Shown piece after piece: positions 53,875-61,385 of a stretch of 64,000 bases of DNA. Each line of letters opens with the position of its first letter. Position 1 is the stretch's first letter. Origin of the DNA: Bacteroides sp. (GTDB lineage: Bacteria > Bacteroidota > Bacteroidia > Bacteroidales > P3). The notes under the pieces were generated by a model that saw only the letters and a program-made list of their open reading frames with translations, searched no databases and had not been told where the DNA came from. The stretch lies in assembly GCA_023662825.1 (NCBI GenBank), contig JAMPIH010000001.1, forward strand, positions 248,001-312,000, in the 5' to 3' direction. The position numbers and the translations under genes are program-made.

Positions 53875-55344
53875 TTAATTTTGGCGTAATCGATACAATT
53901 CGAGTTTGCAAACGGAAGTATCCGTTTGGAAAGCGAGGTCGTAGTTCGCTTCGATGTATTCACGGCCTTTCGGAAAATAAGACGTTCTGTCCACTACCAC
54001 CCATTTCGGGCAATGCGTTTCTATGCTCTCGGTCTCCTCTAAATTACCGTATTCTAAATGCCAGCAACAGAAAATACGATTGCTGGGAACAATACCGTGA
54101 TGCGGAAAAATGCCCATATTGCTCCAGCCGAAGCTTACTAAATTGTAGCACCAGATATCGTTTTTCTCGTTATCGGGGACACGGGCAAAAAGTTTACCCG
54201 CCTCTTCGTATACTTTTGTAATTTTCTTATCTTTCTTTAGAACCCTCACCCATTCATCCGTAGATTGGCGAACATTTCTCCCTGGATGCGCAAATCCGCA
54301 ACCGGCAATCAATATCCACAAAACAAGCGAAATATAATACTTATTGAACAACAGGCTTATACAAAGGGAAAACAAGGGCATATAGATGAGATAGTAATGC
54401 GGAAAGTTATATTTCCCCACGAGAAAATAAGACAATACCGCTACTGGAACGAAAACGAAATAAAGATAGGACAACTCTTTTTTCTTTCCAACGGCCAAAA
54501 TACAAGACAGGAGAAAAAAGATGAGAATATTGGTATTTCCGTAGTTGTAGCGTACATGATGGGATTTTTGAGAATACAGATAGTTGAAGGTAAACTGTCC
54601 GTCCCAAAATTCCGGCAGCGCATTCTGTGCGGCGAAATAAATTACAAACGGCAAAATCAATGTAGCGAACCCGGCTAAGAACCAAAGGATGGAAATCAAC
54701 GTTTTCTTGTATCTTTTTTTGATAAAGCCATACAGGCACAGCCCCGCAAAAAGCCCGCCCACCTGCATCACAGCATCGCTCATCCTCAACAGAAAAATCC
54801 ACGAAAAACAGAGACCGATAAAATAACTTCCGAATACTTTGTCGGGATTTTTATAAACACGCAAGGTAAGATAGAGTGATAGTGCGATAGCCGGCACCAT
54901 AAAACCCTCAACCAGGTTTCCCCCTTCACTAAAAATCGCCCAAAAAAGAAGTGCAATCAACGAAACCCAAAAAGCATTTCTACAAGAAGTGAAAAAACAT
55001 GAAACGAGATATATGAGGTAAAGGGTGACGGAAAGAAAGAGGACACTCAACAAATAAAGTCCGGTTTTCCCTCCCATCCCAAGAGCTACTGCATTTATAT
55101 AAAAAATGAGGGGGCCTTTATGATCGAATAAATCCCGGTATGGCAGTTTTCCGTCCAAAATTCCTAAGCCCATAATCTTGAAAATGGAACTATCCGCACC
55201 TTCGAATACAAACAACGGAGAAACCGTCCATGCAAACATCAGACAGAAAATGGTGGCAAGGGCAATCCAAATCAACCAAAGGAAAGGACTGTTGAAAAAA
55301 GACGGTTTGTCGGTCGAAATTAAAGTCGGACAGCGAAAATTCAT
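53875..55344 (-). CDS. GT-C family membrane glycosyltransferase
   Basis: A 489-residue protein with about 10-12 membrane helices. The first periplasmic loop carries EGADSSIFKIMGLGILDGKLPYRDLFDHKGPL, the acidic and Lys/Gly pattern of lipid-linked-sugar transferases (PMT/ArnT-like). A C-terminal soluble segment (380-489) holds CCWHLEYG. It is coded just upstream of the GT2 gene, so the two probably work together: the GT2 charges a lipid carrier and this enzyme transfers the sugar in the periplasm. The acceptor is unknown. Confidence 0.8.
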   Translation of the reverse strand: MNFRCPTLISTDKPSFFNSPFLWLIWIALATIFCLMFAWTVSPLFVFEGADSSIFKIMGLGILDGKLPYRDLFDHKGPLIFYINAVALGMGGKTGLYLLSVLFLSVTLYLIYLVSCFFTSCRNAFWVSLIALLFWAIFSEGGNLVEGFMVPAIALSLYLTLRVYKNPDKVFGSYFIGLCFSWIFLLRMSDAVMQVGGLFAGLCLYGFIKKRYKKTLISILWFLAGFATLILPFVIYFAAQNALPEFWDGQFTFNYLYSQKSHHVRYNYGNTNILIFFLLSCILAVGKKKELSYLYFVFVPVAVLSYFLVGKYNFPHYYLIYMPLFSLCISLLFNKYYISLVLWILIAGCGFAHPGRNVRQSTDEWVRVLKKDKKITKVYEEAGKLFARVPDNEKNDIWCYNLVSFGWSNMGIFPHHGIVPSNRIFCCWHLEYGNLEETESIETHCPKWVVVDRTSYFPKGREYIEANYDLAFQTDTSVCKLELYRLRQN

Positions 55345-55465
55345 AATTCAATCCTCTTGCTTTTCTGCAAATGTATGATTAATCTTTCCTTTCCCCAAAT
55401 CGACAGGGAACGGTTAAGGAAGGTCTGGAGATATTCCGTTATTGAAACCTGACTGACAGTAGTCC

Positions 55466-55822
55466 TTACTTCTTTCCGTATTTCTTCTCGAAGACTTCGT
55501 AGTGGGATGTGCCCCATTCGAGCATGGCGTCGATAATCGGCAGGAGCGAGGCACCGAGTTCCGTTATCCTGTATTCGGAACGGGGCGGAAGTTCGGGGTA
55601 GATGGTCTTGGTCACCAGGCCGTCTTCCACCATCTCCTTAAGCTGTATGTCAAGCACGCGGGGAACGGCTTCCGACAGGCACTTGTGAATCTCGCTCGGC
55701 CGCATGGACTCCCCGCTCCTCAACTCATCGAGGATGCACGATTTCCACTTCGATTCAATCAGGCTCATCGTGAGCCGCAAGGGACAGTCGAGATCGACGG
55801 GTATTTTCTTTTCGTAGGCCAT
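55466..55822 (-). CDS. HxlR family transcriptional regulator
   Basis: A 118-residue winged-helix protein: CPLRLTMSLIESKWKSCILDELRSG, then MRPSEIHKCL, PRVLDIQLKEMVEDGLV, then YRITELGASLLPII. The N-terminal Cys13 (DLDCPL) is the residue that senses electrophiles or oxidants in the YodB/HypR type. The flavoproteins divergently encoded from 56048 are plausible targets. The start at 55822 matches the family. Its promoter is delivered by the palindromic repeat at 55839-55921. Confidence 0.9.
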   Translation of the reverse strand: MAYEKKIPVDLDCPLRLTMSLIESKWKSCILDELRSGESMRPSEIHKCLSEAVPRVLDIQLKEMVEDGLVTKTIYPELPPRSEYRITELGASLLPIIDAMLEWGTSHYEVFEKKYGKK

Positions 55823-55838
55823 GTCTTGAAGTTTGACG

Positions 55839-55921
55839 CAAAGATATCCGCAACCCGAGCGCAAAGACAACTGAAAGCTGGCTTTGCCGAGGCGAAGTAT
55901 CTTCGACGAAGTCAAAGATAC
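55839..55921 (-). repeat. Palindromic promoter-bearing repeat, copy C (hxlR)
   Basis: Minus strand: TTG (55868-55870), 21 bases, TATCTTTG (55839-55846), 17 bases before the hxlR ATG. The core GCAAAGACAACTGAAAGC / GCTTTGCC is followed by the second hairpin GTATCTTCGACGAAG...AAGATAC. 55922-56047 otherwise holds only the leader of the plus-strand genes. Confidence 0.82.
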
Positions 55922-56047
55922 ATAATATCGCGTAAAATCAGGATACCGAAAAATTTTTCTATACCCGAATCTTTTTTCGGTACTTGTTTAGAATTTTATA
56001 CCCGCATAATTTTGCCGCTGGAAATTCACCCTAAAAAACACAACATC

Positions 56048-56431
56048 ATGAGAGCATCCATCAAGGAATACGAGGCGGTGCAGGCCGCGGCGGAAAATTT
56101 CGTGAAGAGCGTGGCCGAGGGCGACAGCCGGCACGCGAAGAAACTGTTTACGGACGATGCCGTACTGTTCGGCATCCTGGACGGGGAACTGGAACACGGC
56201 TCCATCGAACAGTTCTACAAGAATGTGGACACCGTGGCCGCCGGAAAGGACTTCAAGGCCCGCATCGACGTGGTGGCGGTTGAGGAAACGCTGGCCGTGG
56301 TGCGCGTGCTCGAGGAAAGCTGGGGCGGACGCATCGACTTTACCGACTATCTGCTGCTTCTCAAGCTGAACGGCGAGTGGAAATGCGTGGCCAAGGCCTA
56401 CAACCAGAACTCCGACACGATTAAGAAATAA
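56048..56431 (+). CDS. NTF2-like (putative lumazine-binding) protein
   Basis: A 127-residue NTF2-fold protein without a signal peptide: YEAVQAAAENFVKSVAEGDSRHAKKLFTDDAVLFGILDGEL, ending in a strand pair with KLNGEWKCVAKAYNQ. The family binds small hydrophobic ligands or acts as a small enzyme; the ligand is not evident. The ATG at 56048 is the family start; the open frame further upstream is antisense to hxlR. It is 2 bases before the flavoprotein gene, so they are cotranslated partners. Confidence 0.85.
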   Translation: MRASIKEYEAVQAAAENFVKSVAEGDSRHAKKLFTDDAVLFGILDGELEHGSIEQFYKNVDTVAAGKDFKARIDVVAVEETLAVVRVLEESWGGRIDFTDYLLLLKLNGEWKCVAKAYNQNSDTIKK

Positions 56432-56433
56432 CC

Positions 56434-57054
56434 ATGAAAGTACTTTTGGTTAACGGCAGCCCCAACGAGAAAGGCTGCACCTATACCGCGCTCTCGGAAG
56501 TGGCGGATACTTTGCTCAAACATGGAATTGAAACCGAGCTTGTATATCTTGGGAAAAAGCCGGTGGCCGGCTGCATCGCCTGCATGAAGTGCTTCGAGAC
56601 CGGACACTGCTTCCGCGACGACATCGTCAAGGAACTGCAGGACCGGCTTGACGAGTTCGATGCCATCGTGCTCGGATCTCCGGTCTATTACAGCAATCCG
56701 ACCGGGCAGATCCTTTCGTTCGCCCAACGCCTTTTCTTCTGCAAGGAAAATGAATTGGCGGGCAAACTCGGAGCATCTGTCGTATCCTGCCGCCGCGGCG
56801 GGGCTTCCGCCACCTTCGAGTCGCTCAACCAGTTCTTTACCATCAGCAATATGCCGGTGGTGTCTTCGCAGTATTGGAATTCCGTGCATGGCTTCACGCC
56901 CGAGGACGTGCGCAAGGATGCCGAAGGCCTGCAGACCATGCGCTCGTTGGGCGAAAACATGGCGTGGATGCTGAAATGTATCGGGCAAGGACGCGAGAAC
57001 GGCACCGAAAAGCCCGTTTACGAAGCGCGCCTGCGCACCCATTTCATTCAATAA
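56434..57054 (+). CDS. Flavodoxin-fold NAD(P)H/FMN oxidoreductase with Cys cluster
   Basis: A 206-residue FMN_red-type flavoprotein (LLVNGSPNEKGCTYTAL phosphate loop; GSPVYYSNPTGQ). The cysteines Cys47, Cys50, Cys53 and Cys59 form C-X2-C-X2-C-X5-C (CIACMKCFETGHC), the compact pattern of iron-sulfur flavoproteins that hold a 4Fe-4S cluster. It likely reduces quinones, peroxide or O2 for protection (family knowledge; the substrate is inferred). It is in the middle of the cassette 56048-58298. Confidence 0.88.
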   Translation: MKVLLVNGSPNEKGCTYTALSEVADTLLKHGIETELVYLGKKPVAGCIACMKCFETGHCFRDDIVKELQDRLDEFDAIVLGSPVYYSNPTGQILSFAQRLFFCKENELAGKLGASVVSCRRGGASATFESLNQFFTISNMPVVSSQYWNSVHGFTPEDVRKDAEGLQTMRSLGENMAWMLKCIGQGRENGTEKPVYEARLRTHFIQ

Positions 57055-57076
57055 AAACCATTAAAATCTACAAAAG

Positions 57077-57529
57077 ATGAAGACAAACCTGTTAGGTATC
57101 GCCGCGGGCGTGATGTGTTTCGCCTCGGCTTGCTGCACCGACGGAAAGGATCCGCAGACCGCCTGCACGAAAGGCAATGCCACGGCCGAAGAAAAGGCGG
57201 CCATTGCGGCGGCCATCGACTGCTACATCGAAGGCGGCCGCCAAGGTTCTTCCGAGGTGGCCCGCAAGGGTTTTGCCCCAACCGCCACCATGTCGTGGTA
57301 CGAAAACGGACAGCTGCAGAGCGTGCCCATCCAGACACTCTACGATGGTTTCGACGCGATGGAAGGCGGCGAGGTTTCCTACGAGATGACCTTGTGCGAG
57401 GTGGCCGGAGACGTGGCGGTCGTGCGTATCGAGTCGCAGTTCGGAGACGCCCGCTACACGGATATGTTCTCGCTGGTGAAAGACCGCGAGGGCTGGAAAA
57501 TCGTGAGCAAGATCTACCACGTGAAGTAA
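57077..57529 (+). CDS. Exported NTF2-like (putative lumazine-binding) protein
   Basis: A 150-residue protein with a lipoprotein-like signal (MKTNLLGIAAGVMCFASAC). The NTF2 fold is visible in AAIDCYIEGGRQGSSEVARKGFAPTATMSWYENG and the end DMFSLVKDREGWKIVSKIYHVK. It has the same fold as the 56048 gene but is exported and only distantly similar. It follows the flavoprotein by 22 bases. Ligand unknown. Confidence 0.82.
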   Translation: MKTNLLGIAAGVMCFASACCTDGKDPQTACTKGNATAEEKAAIAAAIDCYIEGGRQGSSEVARKGFAPTATMSWYENGQLQSVPIQTLYDGFDAMEGGEVSYEMTLCEVAGDVAVVRIESQFGDARYTDMFSLVKDREGWKIVSKIYHVK

Positions 57530-57646
57530 GGGGCTGTTTGTACGGATATTCACCCCGGTTTTCCTTTGGATGGCCGGGGATTTTTTATCCGTAATTCGGG
57601 TAATCCTATCCGCAATCTGTCTTAACTTCATTTGGGGATGGCAGAT

Positions 57647-57654
57647 TACCTTTG
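57647..57654 (+). promoter_or_regulatory. -7 box next to the flavodoxin start
   Basis: TACCTTTG ends only 5 bases before the ATG at 57660. Transcription from it would begin at or just before that ATG, so the message would be leaderless or use the ATG at 57672. Confidence 0.5.
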
Positions 57655-57659
57655 CAAAA

Positions 57660-58298
57660 ATGAAAACGAATATGAAAAAGACAATCTTTATCCTGGCGGC
57701 ATTGGCGGTATCCCTGATGTTTACGGCCTGCGCGCAGAACGGCAAAACGCAAAGACAAAACGAACAGACAATGAATACGGAAAAGAAGGTGCTTGTGGTG
57801 TTCTTCTCGCACACGGGCGAAAACTACGGCGTGGGCTACATCACCAAGGGCAACACCCATATCGTGGCCGAAATGATTGCCAATACCACGAATGGAACTC
57901 TCTTTGAAATCGCGCCCGTGCAGGCCTATCCCGACAAGGACTACAACGCCTGCGTGGAAACGGCCAAAAAGGAAAAGGAAAGCGGGGCGCGTCCCGAGAT
58001 CAAGGCCGACATCGCGGTGGAGGACTACGACGTGATCTTTATCGGCTATCCCAACTGGTGGGGCGATATGCCGATGCCAGTCTATACCTTTATCGAGAAA
58101 CACGACTGGCAGGGCAAAACCGTGATTCCGTTCTGCACGCACGAAGGCAGCGGATTGTCGGATACGGAACGGTACATAGCCGCCGCCTGCAAGGGTTCCA
58201 CCGTGGGCAAGGGCCTCGCCATGCAGGGAACCACCGCCCAGAAGCATCAGGAACAAGCCCTGAAGGCGGTTCAGAAATGGCTTGAAAACGCGTTGTAA
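57660..58298 (+). CDS. Exported flavodoxin (lipoprotein)
   Basis: About 210 residues: a lipoprotein signal (MKKTIFILAALAVSLMFTAC) and a flavodoxin domain, VLVVFFSHTGENYGVGYITKGNTHIVAEMI, with Gly/Trp loops IFIGYPNWWGDMPMPVYTFIEKH and PFCTHEGSGLSDTE. Periplasmic or surface-anchored flavodoxins of this type are common in Bacteroidota near AraC and HxlR regulators. It likely carries electrons in stress defence (inference). ATGs at 57660 and 57672 are both possible; the promoter position favours 57672. Confidence 0.85.
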   Translation: MKTNMKKTIFILAALAVSLMFTACAQNGKTQRQNEQTMNTEKKVLVVFFSHTGENYGVGYITKGNTHIVAEMIANTTNGTLFEIAPVQAYPDKDYNACVETAKKEKESGARPEIKADIAVEDYDVIFIGYPNWWGDMPMPVYTFIEKHDWQGKTVIPFCTHEGSGLSDTERYIAAACKGSTVGKGLAMQGTTAQKHQEQALKAVQKWLENAL

Positions 58299-58303
58299 GG
58301 GAT

Positions 58304-58885
58304 TTACTTCCTTATCTGCAGGTGAGCCATCAGTTCGCCGGCGAAGGGGGCTTCGCCCACTTGCTGGAAGCCGAGGGCATCGTAGAGCCGGCGGGCGGTG
58401 GCGTTGGTCTTGTCGCACAGCAGGCCGAGGGGTTTGCCGATCTGCAGACCGCGCTGCGCCATCGCCTGAATCAACGCCCGCGCCACGCCCTTGCCGCGAT
58501 AGGCAGGAAACACAGCGAGGCTGTCGAGATAGAACTCGCCCGCCTCGCATTCATCATCCACCTTGCCGTCCATATCCCTCTCGAACACGAGGCGGACTTC
58601 CTCAAAGAACGCCTTGCGCAGTGGATGCAACAAGGCGCCGTCGTAGCCGACCGCAAACCCCATGGGTGTTCCTGTTTCGTCAACGGCCTTCAGGCTGTTG
58701 CGGTAGGAATACTGCGAATCCTCGCGGGCGGCAAGCCTGGTAAAAAGGCGTTTCACATCCTCCACCGTCTTCTCTCCCGCAAAACTGCGGGCAAGTTCGT
58801 CCCCGATGGCGGTCACAACCACCTCCCCGATAAGGGCGGCATCCGATTTCTCGGCATTCAGAATTCTTATCTCCAGTCTGTCCAT
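58304..58885 (-). CDS. GNAT family N-acetyltransferase
   Basis: A 193-residue acetyltransferase. The acetyl-CoA loop is in DSLAVFPAYRGKGVARALIQAM (R/Q-x-x-G-x-G/A as YRGKGVA), followed by NATARRLYDALGFQQVGE. The N-terminal half (IGDELARSFAGE, DSQYSYRNSLKAVDE) is typical of Bacteroidota members. Substrate not identifiable. It converges on the flavodoxin gene with 5 bases between the stops, and no terminator is visible there. Confidence 0.9.
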   Translation of the reverse strand: MDRLEIRILNAEKSDAALIGEVVVTAIGDELARSFAGEKTVEDVKRLFTRLAAREDSQYSYRNSLKAVDETGTPMGFAVGYDGALLHPLRKAFFEEVRLVFERDMDGKVDDECEAGEFYLDSLAVFPAYRGKGVARALIQAMAQRGLQIGKPLGLLCDKTNATARRLYDALGFQQVGEAPFAGELMAHLQIRK

Positions 58886-59024
58886 AGTGCAAAAATAGGA
58901 AATCGTTTTTCAATGCTGTGATTTTTTTGATTTGGGAAATGTATTCCACCGCCAGTTCAAATCTTTTGAGCCGTCCAACAAACAAAAACGAGCCGTTCAG
59001 CAAAGTTTTTCAGGGATTGTTTTG

Positions 59025-59032
59025 TAGTTTTG
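59025..59032 (+). promoter_or_regulatory. -7 box of the AraC-type gene
   Basis: TAGTTTTG 23 bases upstream of the GTG start; a TTT at 16 bases is a weak -33. Confidence 0.5.
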
Positions 59033-59055
59033 CGTGTTTTTAAAACTTTAGCGCG

Positions 59056-59886
59056 GTGGAAGAATTACGCACTTTTGAGGGTTCGGACGTGTTCATTGCC
59101 AGTTACTTTACCGACAACCGCGAATGCGCCCACGCCAACAAGGAACATACGCTGATTTATATCCGCTCGGGCGAGCTGGAGATAACCGACCGCGGCCGGA
59201 AGACCATCCTGCGGCCGGGCGACTGCGCCTTTATGCGGCGCGACAACCAGATGATGCTGCAGAAGCGCGTCAAGGACGGCGTTCCCTACCATTCGGTGGT
59301 GCTGAAGTTCTCGCGCAAGTTCCTGCGGGAATTCTACCAGGGCATCGACAAGGACACCCTGCCCGAACATGCCCGCCGCAACAAGAAGAGCCTGACGGTG
59401 CTGCCCGCCGACCGTCCCGACATCAAGAGCCTGTTCGAATCCGTGATCCCTTATTTCGAGTCGAATATGAAGCCTTCCGAGGAAATCCTGAAACTGAAGA
59501 TGACGGAGGGGGTCTATGTGCTGCTCAACACCGACAGGAACCTCTACGCCTCGCTCTTCGACTTTACCGAACCTTGGAAGATAGACCTGCTGGAGTATAT
59601 GAACGAGAACTATATGTACGAGCTTTCGATGGAGGAGATGGCCGGCTACACGGGGCGGAGCCTGGCTTCGTTCAAGCGTGACTTCAAGAAGGTGAGCGAC
59701 CTTTCCCCGCAGAAATGGGTCATCAACCGCCGCTTAGACGCCGCCCGCGAGATGCTTTCGGCGGGCAATTCGAAAGTGACGGACGTCTGCTATCAGGTGG
59801 GCTTCAAGAACCTATCCCACTTCTCCAAGATTTATAAGGAGAAATTTGGTTTTCAACCGACCTCCTCTCGCCTCGGCATAATTTAA
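59056..59886 (+). CDS. AraC family transcriptional regulator
   Basis: A 276-residue regulator with GTG start (no ATG fits before residue 59). N-terminal cupin-like sensor (about 1-160: HTLIYIRSGELEITDRGRKTILRPGDCAFM), then two HTH motifs (MEEMAGYTGRSLASFKRDFKKVSDLSPQKW; VTDVCYQVGFKNLSHFSKIYKEKFG). It may control the nearby redox cassette (inference). The last 12 codons (FQPTSSRLGII and stop) are supplied by a dispersed repeat element rather than by the usual family ending. Confidence 0.9.
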   Translation: MEELRTFEGSDVFIASYFTDNRECAHANKEHTLIYIRSGELEITDRGRKTILRPGDCAFMRRDNQMMLQKRVKDGVPYHSVVLKFSRKFLREFYQGIDKDTLPEHARRNKKSLTVLPADRPDIKSLFESVIPYFESNMKPSEEILKLKMTEGVYVLLNTDRNLYASLFDFTEPWKIDLLEYMNENYMYELSMEEMAGYTGRSLASFKRDFKKVSDLSPQKWVINRRLDAAREMLSAGNSKVTDVCYQVGFKNLSHFSKIYKEKFGFQPTSSRLGII

Positions 59887-59975
59887 GCAAACTTAACTTC
59901 TGCGCTCGGCTTATCGAGGAGGGTGGTTTTCAGCCGACCTCCTCTCGCCTCGGCATAGCCTAAGCGGGATTTGCC
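59847..59975 (-). repeat. Palindromic repeat, copy E (two partial units at the araC 3' end)
   Basis: Two units, starting with GGTTTTCAACCGACCTCCTC (59850) and GGTTTTCAGCCGACCTCCTC (59927), each followed by TCGCCTCGGCATA. The first continues into AAGCAAACTTAACTTCTGCG. The first unit overlaps the end of the AraC gene. Together with copy F they form a variant ending in GGTCGGTTGAAAACC (minus strand). 59976-60107 carries only the 60040 repeat and no gene. Confidence 0.75.
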
Positions 59976-60039
59976 GAGGTTTTTCGTGCCCCATTGGCTG
60001 AACTTAGTGGCTTTGGAGGAAGACACCCTACCACCATCC

Positions 60040-60074
60040 GTTCCGAAACCGCGAGTTCCGAAATGGCGGTTTCG
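60040..60074. repeat. GTTCCGAAAC-type 35-bp repeat, copy 1
   Basis: GTTCCGAAACC then GCGAGTTCCGAAATGG then CGGTTTCG. It matches 63309-63343 at all but about three positions. Internal GTTCCGAAA units occur twice and CGAAA/TTTCG are inverted. Confidence 0.75.
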
Positions 60075-60107
60075 ATTCGCACCGGTTGTTTTATCAGAAT
60101 TGTAAGA

Positions 60108-60443
60108 TTAAAAAACGGCGGCGACTTTACGGATATTGTTGATTCGTTCCATGAACGAGGGATTGGCTTGGGCCATCTGCTTATTGTAGTCGGACTGCAA
60201 CTTCAACCAGATATCCGCCTCAATGCCCAAGGCGGCTTCCAGCAAGAGCGCGTATTCGGTGCTCACCGCCCTCTTTCCGTTGAGTACGGCATTGAGCACG
60301 GAGGCCGGAATACCGATTTGAGCGGCAAGATCTTTCTGCGACATGCCCCGGTATTCAAGTTCATCCTTAATCATCTCTCCCGGATGGACAGGCCGGCTAG
60401 GAGTAAGGTTATTCGCTATCATATTGGGTTTAACACCCTTCAT
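60108..60443 (-). CDS. higA: HigA-type antitoxin
   Basis: A 111-residue XRE-type antitoxin (start chosen at 60443, 9 bases after GGAAAGAG; 60452 also possible). TPSRPVHPGEMIKDELEYRGMSQKDLAAQIGIPASVLNAVLNGKRAVSTEYALLLEAALG is the HigA/VapI helix-turn-helix. It neutralises the upstream HigB toxin and represses the operon. Toxin-first order is the HigBA hallmark. The toxin stop is 7-16 bases upstream. Confidence 0.9.
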   Translation of the reverse strand: MKGVKPNMIANNLTPSRPVHPGEMIKDELEYRGMSQKDLAAQIGIPASVLNAVLNGKRAVSTEYALLLEAALGIEADIWLKLQSDYNKQMAQANPSFMERINNIRKVAAVF

Positions 60444-60459
60444 TGTGAACATCTCTTTC

Positions 60460-60855
60460 CTATTTATAGTGGTTCGACAATTCCATTATATTGCAAACGG
60501 TCAGTATCGGTTCTTCCGTGGTTTGGGTAACCGTAAATTCCACCCGATACCGGTCATTGACACGAATGGAAGACCTGCCGGCCTTGTTGCCCGTCAACAC
60601 TTCGTAGTTAAGTGAGCGGATGGGCCACAGGGCTTCGATAGAAGAAGCCGTTATCAAAAAACGTATCGCTTTTTGATAGCGACGCACGATATCGGGCTGA
60701 TAGCGGTGTTGGTTTTCAACCGACCTTTTTCGCGCCTCGGCATAGTCCGAGCAAGCTCGGCCTCTGCGCTCAGCTGCAGAAAAACGTTCCTTGTCCTTGC
60801 ATCTGCCCTCTTCGTACAATTGGCGCAGGTATTCCTCTTCGAAAACAACAATCAT
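60460..60855 (-). CDS. higB: HigB/RelE-type toxin with in-frame repeat insertion
   Basis: A 131-residue protein where the family is about 105-110. Ends match RelE/HigB ribosome-dependent mRNases: MIVVFEEEYLRQLYEEGRCKDKERF at the start and YQPDIVRRYQKAIRFL...SLNYEVLTGNKAGRSSIRVNDRYRVEFTV...NIMELSNHYK. Between KERF and RYQPD lie about 25 extra residues (SAAERRGRACSDYAEARKRS and VENQH) encoded exactly by a dispersed palindromic repeat. The frame is kept, so the toxin may still be made; activity is uncertain. Start 60855 (or 60864). Confidence 0.85.
   Translation of the reverse strand: MIVVFEEEYLRQLYEEGRCKDKERFSAAERRGRACSDYAEARKRSVENQHRYQPDIVRRYQKAIRFLITASSIEALWPIRSLNYEVLTGNKAGRSSIRVNDRYRVEFTVTQTTEEPILTVCNIMELSNHYK
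60707..60784 (-). repeat. Palindromic repeat, copy F, inside higB
   Basis: Minus strand: GAGCGCAGAGGCCGAGCTTG, then CTCGGACTATGCCGAGGCGC, then GGTCGGTTGAAAACC. It has the same order of blocks as copy E and the same GAG-GCA...AAGC/GCTT...TGCCGAGGCG frame as A-D. About 75 bases, a multiple of three, with no stop in the higB frame. Confidence 0.8.
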
Positions 60856-60880
60856 AAACCCCAAATCGTTAACACCATAA

Positions 60881-60923
60881 CAAATGTATGGACAAATTAT
60901 CAGATTAGCAAATTTGATAATTT
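60881..60923 (-). promoter_or_regulatory. higBA promoter and overlapping operator dyad
   Basis: Minus strand TTTG (60909-60912), exactly 20 bases, TACATTTG (60881-60888). A perfect 9-bp dyad AAATTATCA (60894-60902) and TGATAATTT (60915-60923) straddles the -33, a natural site for HigA repression. 60924-61019 shows no gene; it has a TGGGCG/CGCCCA hairpin near 60951. Confidence 0.75.
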
Positions 60924-61019
60924 TTCAATTTCGGGAAATCCATGGGCGTTTTCGCCCAATGCCCATGCCGCAAAATCGGAAACCGTTTCCCAAAGTCGAA
61001 ACTTTTTATAGTTTGGGAA

Positions 61020-61267
61020 ATGAATGGTAATAAAATAATGATACAATCACAATTGTATCAGACAATTAAGTATATTTGCAAATACTCCCGACAAGAAGAT
61101 ACCGACTACGAGGGAATACGCATAGCCGACATTCCCCGATGGCTGCTTGAATGATTCCCGACAACAGTTATGCAAGCAATGAACGCGGCCTTTCGCCTGA
61201 GGACATGAAGAAGATTTTTCTAATGTCGGGATTCTTTGTGTTTGGGAAACGAGGTGATTTGTATTAA
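61020..61267 (+). other. Two tiny overlapping open frames of uncertain status
   Basis: The first (61020-61154, 44 codons: MNGNKIMIQSQLYQTIKYIC...IRIADIPRWLLE) ends in ATGA, where the second begins (61151-61267, 38 codons: MIPDNSYASNERGLSPEDMK...). The overlap looks like translational coupling or a frameshift in one older gene. No family recognised. The second runs into the conserved promoter of the next gene. They may be a decayed remnant. Confidence 0.25.
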
Positions 61268-61272
61268 TTTTG
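61241..61272 (+). promoter_or_regulatory. Promoter of small lipoprotein 1 (duplicated leader)
   Basis: TTTG (61241-61244), exactly 20 bases, TAATTTTG (61265-61272). The next ~50 bases, including GGGCGGTCGGGATTCGGGTT, recur upstream of the lipoprotein at 63568. Confidence 0.75.
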
Positions 61273-61385
61273 TGGAGGACTTGGTTTCGGGCGCAGGGGG
61301 CGGTCGGGATTCGGGTTTGAAATCACAGCCCGCCCGCAGACGGAAGCCGGCGGGAAAGCGGGTATGAACCTCAAAAAAATAAAAG

